From: Bimuria novae-zelandiae CBS 107.79
Taxonomy: Eukaryota > Ascomycota > Dothideomycetes > Pleosporales > Didymosphaeriaceae
DNA: 64,000 nt
Assembly (NCBI GenBank): GCA_010015655.1
Contig: ML976769.1
Location: forward strand, 62,001-126,000
Direction: 5' to 3'
Under the pieces are notes generated by a model that did not search any database, had not been told where the DNA came from, and saw nothing but the letters and a program-made list of their open reading frames with translations. The position numbers were made by a program, and so were the translations under genes. Position 1 is the first letter of the stretch. Each line of letters begins with the position of its first letter. Below are positions 56,300 through 64,000 of this stretch, one piece after another.

Positions 56300-59200
56300 C
56301 AGACCCACCCTACGTAGGGAGCCTGACATTAAAGTATACTAGATAAATATTAGCAAAAGTAGCCTAGCATATATAGCCACCCTTAAGATTACTTTTAGGG
56401 AGGGCATCGACGTTATCTGCATATAAGAGCCGGCTATCTGGCTAGGCACACGCACTTCGAACCACCCTGGCTATAACCTCTACCTACTAGTAGATAGCTA
56501 GGATAGCCAGGAGACCTAAGAGGCAGACCGCCCTTAGGTCCTTATCTTTACCTATAAGGGAAACCGATTAAAAATCACACTACGCACTCTACTCTATAAC
56601 TAGGACATATAGTAGATTAACGTTAACAGAATCTTAATACTTAATGCCTACCGGGCGCTATAGACTACGCCCGTTCTTAACTATATTACCTACCTTACCC
56701 CGCCTAACAGATGCCTAGCTGGGGGCGACCTCAACGCTAAACATGACATATTTAAACCTAGTGTCACGACTACACATGGCAGCGCTGAACTGGCCTAATA
56801 GGCTATAGATAGTGGCATGGACTATATTAGAGAGTCTGGGGTCCCCACCTACCGTACGGGACACGTTATAGATCTCTCCTTTTATAATATCCCCTTCGCT
56901 ACTACAGCGGTACGAGCGGACATAAACTGCGGCTTAGACCATAACACGCTAGTTACTACGATACCTGGCAAGGGATAAGAGCCGCTCGACTAGTTCTAAT
57001 ATAGGATCCCCACTATAAAGCTCCCGCTATTCATCAACGCTATCGCTAATAGGATAAAGGGCACCCCTAGCTTAAACGGGCTATAGACTCGCGAGCACGT
57101 TAACAGGCGCGTTACTACCCTAGAAGAAGTTCTTATAAACGCCCTAGAGATAGCAGGCAGGAAGAAAAGAGGGACAGGCCATTTAGCGCCATAGTAGACG
57201 AACGCCTGTAAACAAGCTTACTAGGCACACTTAAACTCGCTAGATAGCCATACTAGGCGGGGCCCCTCTAAGGAGACGCGCACCTTCTTAGTAATAGTCT
57301 ATAAAGTAAAGAAGGAATACTAGCAATACACTATAGATAACGTAGTAAACAACTAAGAACTTTTCTAAATTATTAACTAGCACAAGCTAGAACCCACTAG
57401 GACCTAGGCGCCAATAGTCTTTAAAGGCGTAGAGGCGACTAAGGACAAGGATAAGGCTAAGATGCTTCGACAAGCACTACTTTGTAGATTTACGCTAAAG
57501 GACGACCTGCCAGAACCGCCCTCCCCATAAGAGAACCCCACAATCCCTTAGGACACATATTTATTTATTAAAGAGACGGAGCGCTGCGTAATTAGGGTCT
57601 CTAGCACCTTACTAGGCGCAGATAGTATAACTATTTAGCTACTTATAGCATGCTGGAACCATATTAGATAGTACGTCTGCGACATCTACCGCGACCTACT
57701 TAAGCTTAATTACTACCCCGCCGCCTGGAAGGACGGAGAGATCGTGTTTATTAGGAAGTATGGTAAGAAGGACTACACGGTTCCAGGCTTTATAAAACCC
57801 CTCGCCATGCTACTCTGCCTTGGCAAGGGATTTAAAAGGATTATCGCCCGGCGCATAGCCTACTTAGCTGTGCTATATAGCGTACTAAGCCCCTAATATA
57901 GAGGGGCTCTGCCAAAAAGGTTAGCCATGGATTTAATTGCCGCCTTTACCCACGACGTGGAACTAGCCTTTAGTAAAGGCCAGCACGTCACTATAGTTAC
58001 TATAGACGTGCTTAGGGCCTTTAACGCCCTCCTCGTCAACCGCCTGCTACACTAAATAAAAGGATAAGACTGGCACTAAAAAGTGCTCGTGCTTACGCGC
58101 AACATTCTTACGAACTAACACATACTTATCCGCCACGGCCAACACTAATCTGGCCGCCACCCAGTGGCCTGTGGTACCCCACAGGGCTCGCCCCTCTTAC
58201 CAGTTATCTATATACTATACCTGGCGGAACTTCTCCTCCAGGACACCACGCTGCGATTTGGATATGCTAACGACATTTGCCTATACAGAGCCACTTATAG
58301 CCTAGACTATAACGTTAAACAAATCGCGAAAGACGTCCGTAATATTATTAAATATAGCGCGGATAATAAGATCGCTTTCTTACTAGATAAGCTCGAAATA
58401 ATATATCTCACACAGTAGAAAGGAGACTACGCGCCTCCTTGTATCGTTAACGAGAACCTTACCATACACCCTATTCTCCCTAGGAGTAAGAACGGGGCCC
58501 TGCGCTGGCTAGGCGTATAGTTTAATAAGAAGCTAACCTTTAAGGCCCACGTCGCGACTCGCGCTGCTAAGATAAGGGTTATTGCACACCATATTCGCAG
58601 CTTGGCTCGGATTAAACACGGCCCCCTACTAGGGTCCCTTTACAAGGCAGTGATCGCCTGCGTCCTCCCACGGCTCCTTTACGGTGCGAAAGCCTAGTAC
58701 GGAGGCAGAACTAAGCCCTCTAGAATTATATGCTAATTAAGAAGCGCTAAGGTGAGCACCTAACTAGGCTAGCATATTAACGCACTTAACAAAGTCCTTA
58801 AGCAGGCATGTAGAGCTATCGCGCTGGCCTATTAAACCACACCCACTATCGCTGTCTTTCGGGACGCAGGACTCCCCTTAGCGGTAGTAGCACTTAAGAC
58901 ATGCAAGTTTTACTTTATAGCATACTTATTAATAGTTAATAATAAACACTTACTAACTGCTAGGACCCTTCTACCTATAGTTAGAAGAGGCCAAGGCGTA
59001 GGCCTCCTACAAAGAGCCCGCTTAAAGGTATAACAACTCGCATAGATCTTTAACCTAGTACCTTAACCGGATTTCCGCGCCCCCCACTACTCCCCTGGGA
59101 GCCGTACCGACCCCATAGACTAGGCAGCCAAGAAGGACGCCGCCCGTCTCTTTAAGGAGTAGTAGGCTCTCCTCCCACTAATCGCTATTACTATCTTCTT

Positions 59201-60050
59201 AGATAGCTCTGAATAATGGATTAACGGCGTTAAACACGTCACGTACGGCTACGCTATATACAAAGGACAGACCCTTATTCTATAGGGTAACGGCTCCCTT
59301 AACCCTAGGTTCCACGTTTTTGACGCTAAAGCTATTAGCGCTTGGCGGGGACTCGCCCACACGCTTATTACGCCTACCTACTAGCTAAGACGTATATATA
59401 TGTGCATTGATAGCACTTTTATTATATAGTATATAAGAGGCAACCTGTTCCCCTCTTTATAATGGGCGTTCGTTAGGTGCCAGGAGATAATAGAGAACCT
59501 AGATATTACTATTTAGTGGGCCCCAGGTTACTGCGAAATAGAAGAGAATAAATTGGCGGACTAGCTAGCCAACAACGCGGTAAAGTCTTTCCGACCTCTA
59601 TATAGCATGGCAGCTAAGCCTATAGTCTTAGGCCTTAATTTAAACGTACGCGCCCACACGAGGAGCGCTGAGATAGACTGGTAGCGCGCCTGCTCACCTA
59701 AGTTATCTAAATAGTACATGTAGTGGGACCTTACTTACCGCCCTATAAAATAGCCAAAGAAGCTTACCCTCTAACGTCTAACGCTTGCTAAGCTCCTGTC
59801 CATGCGCACCCGCCACGGACACTACGCCTAGTACTATAAGAAATTTAGGCATAAAGACGCCATTACGAAATGCCCCTGCAGCGTAGACCTAGCGCCTAAC
59901 CACATCGTACACTGCCTACGATTAGTTCAAAAGTTTAATTACTAGCCAAAGCGGCCAGCGTGCCCCCCCAACACTACCAGGGAAGGCGTGGAATACCTAA
60001 AGGCACTAGAGCCAAATAATTTCCAACTTTTACTTAAGCTTACAAAAGAT
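56300..60050 (+). pseudogene. LINE ORF2, endonuclease, RT and RNase H remnant
   Basis: APE-type endonuclease: INISKSSLAYIATLKI (about 56345-56395), a catalytic Glu in EPAIW (56430), GGDLNAKHDIF (about 56725-56755), SGVPTYRTGHVIDLSF (about 56835-56885) and CGLDHNTLV (about 56930-56955). RT: DGEIVFIRKYGKKDYTVPGF (about 57735-57795), VTIDVLRAFNALLVNRLL (about 58000-58050), ACGTPQGSPL (58167-58196) and the catalytic box YAND at 58263-58274, mutated from YADD. RNase H at about 59230-59600 includes FDAKAISAW, where Glu is replaced by Lys. A C-terminal zinc motif near 59870-59915 has CPCS followed by H and C. Stops and lost catalytic residues make it inactive. Confidence 0.9.
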
Positions 60051-60303
60051 TAAGCTGCTCCTACTCTACTCTTATTATTAGACTACATGTATAATAGATA
60101 AACCCAGACACCTTAGCCTATAGGCAAGAAGACAAGGATTTAGCCCCCGCACGGAGGGGGGCGGACTCTTACGAGCCGCTGTAAGAGACGGCAATAGCTT
60201 TATAGCAAGAAACGCCTTTACTACTTTGGCTGGCCCTAAAGCAGCTACTCGGCGCGTCCCCATGCCCTATGGGAGGCTTGAACTTTACGTTCCTGGACGA
60301 TAA

Positions 60304-60319
60304 TTAATACTACTACTAC
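60304..60319 (+). repeat. LINE 3' tail of TAC repeats
   Basis: About five TAC units end the LINE directly before its target duplicate, in place of a poly(A) tail. The preceding 250 bases hold no coding sequence apart from the ORF2 end; an antisense open stretch at 60078-60263 is a shadow. Confidence 0.75.
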
Positions 60320-60332
60320 TTATCTATACTCG

Positions 60333-61800
60333 TAATAAACCCGCCCATATAAAGTCTCCTGGCGATGGTGGCCGCATTAAGACAAACTAATTAATATTAT
60401 TAAAGATATGGCAGGTGGTGCCTGAATTAAGGATCGCTAAGTAGCGCAGTGGATACGTGTTTAGGTCTAAGTAATAGGATACGGCATTAAAGCTCGCTAA
60501 GAGATTAGTAATTTTCCGTCTATCTAGTTATTCATCGTCAGCCTTAGTAATTCGAGTTAGGGTAGGAGTGTGCGAGCGTTTAATAGTCGGTATATAAGAC
60601 TTCTATTACTTTTCACCCCTTATACTTAACTAGAGATCCGGATCATATTCTAGCTAGAACTTAATAAGCTTCACTATTACAAGGTTTAGTCTAAACTAAG
60701 CAGGCTACTTATTAGGATATATATAAAAATATTCCTTTAGATTATAGCGTTATTCACAAGCAGGGCACTTAGGGTTTAATCCACCTTTACTACTAACTAC
60801 TATTAGCTTATTATCTATATTTATAGACCGCTTGGATTTGGTGCGTACACTATTATTTTATTATTTTATAGCCCAAGATCTTCCCTAGTTTAATAATGCT
60901 GCTTCGTCTACAAGAGAGGCGTCCCTGTCTGTGGTCTAAGTGGGTTTACCACTATTAGCGAGAGATAAACCTGCAGCAGTAAAGGCGCCCCTTTATTTAC
61001 CCTTAACCAGGTGCTAGAGATTTATATAGTCTCGAAAGAGTTTTATTATATGTTTACGAGTGATCGCTGGGTCCTGTTTTCCTTATTAACCAAAGGTTAT
61101 CACCTATTATAACGTGATATAGTTAACGGCTCTTATAAAGTCTGCTTTAACAGAGGCTAATATTACTAGCTCTAAAACGTTTGCTAATTCTGCTTCGGTC
61201 GCTGCTTAATCGTATTTAGCGAGCCACGTGGCCCATTAGGTCGAGCTCCTTATTAGTTTAAGAGCATTTAGATATCGCGCTCGGGCGCGTTCGTATTTGT
61301 CTTCGAGATCTACGCCGACGGTAAGCGTTAGATTATTAATCTATTTCTTAATTAATTCATTAGGTAGACAACATATCTTCTATAGATAAGCTAAGATAGT
61401 TAATTATATAAAGGTAATAATCTTGTCAAGATCTACCTTCTCGTCTTAGTATAATTAATTAAGTAGCTTGTATACTTCTAGCCGTAATTTATAGTAGTCG
61501 CTGTCTTCTTTAAACGACTTTCCTCCTACCACTAATAGTTATAAGGGTAGTGTTAGTTCCTTATCCGGGTGCGCTGCTATAAAGGTAGTACTTAGTTAAT
61601 ATTTTTTAATTATTAGTGCTGTAGGCAGCACAGGTTGTAGAATTAGTTTAATTATTAATACTAGATTAATAATTCTCTAGACATTAAGAACATAACACCT
61701 TAATTTCATTTATTACAGCCAGGGCGTATAGTTAGTGTAGTTGGTTAGGATCACTGTAGGATCTCTAAGGGTCGATAGGGCCATTACGATTAGCTTAAGG
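60333..61800 (-). pseudogene. Element E protease and gag remnant
   Basis: Minus strand. The protease at about 60345-60440 reads LNSGTTCHIFNNI, so the catalytic Asp is now Asn but Ser-Gly remains. RPPSPGDFI follows. The gag zinc knuckle near 60740-60790 reads K-C-P-A-C-E with later ligands mutated to Tyr. The capsid region is at about 61050-61560 and the N-terminal part to about 61790, including the decayed Y-T-N-Y-x-P-W motif near 61715-61745. Confidence 0.8.
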
Positions 61801-61805
61801 TAGTG

Positions 61806-61831
61806 TTGGTTAAGGCAGTGAGACTCTTAAT
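61806..61831 (-). promoter_or_regulatory. Element E primer-binding site
   Basis: The plus strand reads GTTGGTTAAGGCAGTGAGAC then TCTTAAT against the LTR, the complement of F's site with no mismatch over 24 bases. Confidence 0.75.
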
Positions 61832-62118
61832 TATTAGATTTAATAGTGTTCTGTCACTTTAAGATAATGCAATAATGAGAGTTAATAGATGTAATAATTA
61901 ATTATAGAAACCGTAGATATGTGTAAGGTGTCTAGCTAGCAATATTTCACGCTTGCACTATATAGGATAGTGTAGGGGCAATAGTGCGCCAGCCTCCCTT
62001 CTTTATCCTATCGCACTCTGGGCGATAGTTTAGGTAAGAAGACAGTAGATGGGTCGCACTCATACTATAGACAATAGTATAACTTACTGTGATTTACAGT
62101 AGGTTGTCTAATCTAACA
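61832..62118 (-). repeat. Element E 5' LTR
   Basis: 287 bp partner of 50732-51018, with the first CA/TG mutated (TATTAG). The three hairpins recur with stems intact. Confidence 0.95.
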
Positions 62119-62123
62119 AATAG

Positions 62124-63089
62124 AATGTTACTTTATAGAACACTTACGTAGCCACGCTTACTAGCCAGTTATTTTAGATACTAATAGCAATTATAGCCTA
62201 CTATAACTTAGAACTTAAATAATACGACGTCATGAATGCCTTCGTCCATATAACTATAGACTGAGTAGTATATATAAGAATGCCCTTTAATTATTAAAAG
62301 CCTATAATAATGCTCTAAGTTAATAAAACTCTATACAGTCTAAAGATTTTACTACTTCTTTAGTAAAAAAAATTTACTATAATGCTTAAAGCGCTTAATT
62401 TCTAAACTATACCTTATAAGCTATACTATTTTATTAAAAGTAGAATTTTTATATTCTTTTACGTTAATAATATTATATTAGGTTATATAAAAGGAGTACG
62501 AAGCCTAGTACGTTATTAAGTATTTATAAAGGAAGTATACTTTTATTATAAAAATAACTTTTAGTAGTTCCTTAGTGCAGAGGTTATTAGAGACTAAAAC
62601 TACTAACGGATTTAACTAACTTAAGCTATAACAATAACTAGTAATACTATTTAAAATTAATAAATACTAACGTAAGATATAATCTTTATTATTTACCATA
62701 GTTATAATCTAACTAACTATTATATTTATAATTTTAGTATTAACTTAATTCCTAATAAACCCTAATTTTAAACACTACAAAGTATCGAACCACGTGTTAA
62801 TATATTTTTTAGATGGTAAATTAAAAGCGCTTAAGCTTAGAAGTAGTAAATATTTTAAAGTAGCTAGTAACGTATCGTTTACTAATAATATATTTAATAG
62901 AAAAGGCTCTTAAGGCTATATAATTAAATAACGAAAGTTTTCGTCATATAGAAAGCTAATAAATAAGATATAATTACTATATTAATTACTAAAACTAAAC
63001 TCCTCACACTATTATAGATTGCTAAAAATGTAATATTTACTTTATAACTACTTAAGAAAGTAAAGACCTAGCTATTTAAATCTGTTATA
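62124..63089 (+). pseudogene. Copia K RT and RNase H remnant
   Basis: Continuation of K after E. The RT reads YDVMNAFVHITIDXVVYIRM near 62220-62285, then counterparts of K-T-L-Y-S-L-K-I and a catalytic box FFYVNNIILGY (YVDD changed to YVNN) at about 62450-62480. RNase H is at about 62820-63089 with L-L-T-L-L-x-I-A-K-N near 63000-63030. It is heavily RIPed. RNase H is cut at about 63089 by the next element. Confidence 0.8.
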
Positions 63090-64000
63090 AGGCGCTCACA
63101 CCTTGTTCCGATCCGGATTAGGGCGGTCAGGTATCGTGGTGCTTTATAGATTATTTAGTAGTATAAGTTAATGCGACACTTAGCGCGTAGCTAAATAATT
63201 TAATTTTATAATAAATAAGATAACTATTAGTCTGTATAGGAGAATAAACTTATATAGAAGATATATAACGTGCACGGACAGCTCATGCCCGGAGACACCT
63301 CGTGCCCCGCCGAACACCATATCTACCACTTTAAAAGTGAGGCTACTGAGCCACGTACAATAGCTATTATCATGAGATTTTCTAGTGAAGCACTATATCG
63401 ACTCTTGCGATTAATCTAAACTAATTATATTTACTCGGGAGCTTAATGTTGCGGCCACGTAATATAACTTTAGGTAGAGTAGTAAATAGCTTATCTTGAG
63501 CTTAAATACTAGCGTAAGCAGCGCTAGCGCGTTTCTAACGCTTATTACTTCATAAGATTACTTGCAAGGCTAGTCGCTTGCGTTTTTAAGCTTATTAGAT
63601 AGCTTTTTTTTAGTATTAAGCTTTAACTTTACGCGCGTGTTTAGCTACTTTCTTAGCTCGCTTAACCTCCCTTATCTCTTTAAGCCTCTACCTCTCCACA
63701 CGCTTCTCCTTAAGCTTAACTTAACGCTATAGTTAAGCCTTCTCGCGCTACTTCTTAGTCTGTACTTTTTAGAGTTTCTCCTCTATCTTATCTCGCTCTT
63801 GTACTACTTCTCTAGCTTAAGCCTCACGTAGCTTGCGAGGAGACCAGTAGACAGCGCTACTATAATATTCCTGGCGCTATTAAAGGTTAAGAGCTTTGCC
63901 CTTATTCCTGTGCTTTTTTTTATATTAAAGAGCCTCTTTTAAGCCCTCATTCTCATGCTTTAAAAGCTTATTCTAAACAGAGAGATAATAAACGCTTAAA
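63090..64000 (-). mobile_element. Fot1/Pogo-type transposon, right end outside window
   Basis: Begins at about 63090, where K's RNase H frame is lost at a TATA site. The end-like sequence AAGGCGCTCACACCTTGTTC follows directly and may be a terminal inverted repeat, but the partner is outside the window. A TA target duplication is expected for this superfamily and cannot be verified. The transposase is on the minus strand and enters from the right edge. The 63110-63400 stretch is a noncoding 3' region of mixed composition. Confidence 0.6.
63480..64000 (-). pseudogene. Fot1/Pogo transposase C-terminal remnant
   Basis: Minus-strand C-terminal tail of a Tc1/mariner-like (Fot1/Pogo) transposase. 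From the right edge it reads LKHENEGLKEAL, then KKKHRNKGKALNL, then YYSSAVYWSPRKLREA, followed by an alternating Lys/Glu/Arg/Ala coiled-coil tail (E-R-D-K-I-E-E-K-L, V-K-R-A-K-K-V-A-K-H-A-R-K). The S-A-V-F-W-S-P-R-K-I-x-E-A motif and basic coiled tail are hallmarks of the fungal family. The DDE catalytic core lies outside the window. TAA/TAG stops show RIP. Confidence 0.75.

Larger units (their letters stand above)
54419..60319 (+). mobile_element. Tad1-type LINE, full length, nested in E
   Basis: A 5901 bp non-LTR retrotransposon flanked by a 13 bp duplication TTATCCATACTCG (54406-54418) and TTATCTATACTCG (60320-60332, one C/T change). It encodes ORF1 (gag-like with zinc knuckles) and ORF2 (endonuclease, RT, RNase H, C-terminal zinc motif). 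The 3' end is a TAC repeat rather than poly(A). Base composition is clearly more G+C rich than the host Copia. Many codons are still open, but TAG/TAA stops occur throughout. The domain order matches fungal Tad1/CgT1-type LINEs. Confidence 0.93.
50732..62118 (-). mobile_element. Copia element E, complete, carrying a LINE
   Basis: Minus-strand Copia with 287 bp LTRs (50732-51018, 61832-62118) and target duplicate AATAG (50727-50731, 62119-62123). It is about 5.5 kb without the LINE at 54419-60319. The polypurine tract (AGCTAAGGGGGTGTG on the minus strand, 51019-51034) abuts the left LTR and the primer-binding site abuts the right one. Removing E rejoins the RT of K between the K-C-K-T-R-L-V-V segment and the Y-A-A-T-L-A-S-Q segment. 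It is the closest in-window relative of A. Confidence 0.96.

Noticed and set aside
61806..61831. Genuine tRNA gene at the GTTGGTTAAGGC...CTCTTAA string
   Set aside because: Only a half-tRNA-like piece is present, always directly beside an LTR and in the complementary sense. It is a primer-binding site, not a tRNA gene.

Overview
The window looks like a transposon graveyard from a filamentous ascomycete (Pezizomycotina). I see no host gene, tRNA, rRNA or CRISPR array. The evidence for a fungus is the mix of elements: Ty1/Copia and Ty3/Gypsy retrotransposons, a Tad1-type LINE, a hAT transposon and a Fot1/Pogo-type transposase. Almost every reading frame carries the mark of repeat-induced point mutation (RIP): TGG and CAG codons have become TAG, Cys has become Tyr, and long stretches are depleted in CpA/TpG and rich in TA. 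Reading frames are otherwise in register over kilobases, so the elements were mainly destroyed by C-to-T mutation rather than by indels.

Layout, from the outside in. A Gypsy remnant (about 37.6-39.7 kb) was entered by a minus-strand Copia, here called A. A runs from beyond the left edge to about 37.6 kb and was itself split by four insertions: (1) plus-strand Copia C (left of window to 9331), which holds minus-strand Copia D (1518-6726) and a solo LTR (8148-8321); (2) plus-strand Copia F (9975-15206); (3) minus-strand Copia B of another lineage (16776-28437), which holds a solo LTR (19261-19534) and plus-strand Copia G (21294-26618); (4) minus-strand Copia H (30317-37419), inserted inside A's own 5' LTR. 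Further right are an unRIPed solo LTR (38968-39423), a Gypsy-like LTR (about 39746-40153), and minus-strand Copia I (41307-49595) containing a complete but decayed hAT transposon (45674-48829). Last comes plus-strand Copia K (seen from about 50.0 kb), split by minus-strand Copia E (50732-62118), which carries a 5.9 kb LINE (54419-60319). A Fot1/Pogo-type element enters K's RNase H at about 63.09 kb and runs off the right edge. Nesting reaches four levels.

Most boundaries were fixed by matching LTR ends and target-site duplications (5 bp for LTR elements, 8 bp for the hAT, 13 bp for the LINE). Five Copia elements with different LTRs (D, F, G, I, E) share one primer-binding site directly inside the 5' LTR. 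Its complement resembles the 5' half of a tRNA ending in the anticodon loop CTCTTAA, which suggests half-tRNA priming as in Drosophila copia. In each Copia the gag, protease, integrase, RT and RNase H domains come from a single gag-pol frame. All coding regions are annotated as pseudogenes. Letters A-K are names used only here.
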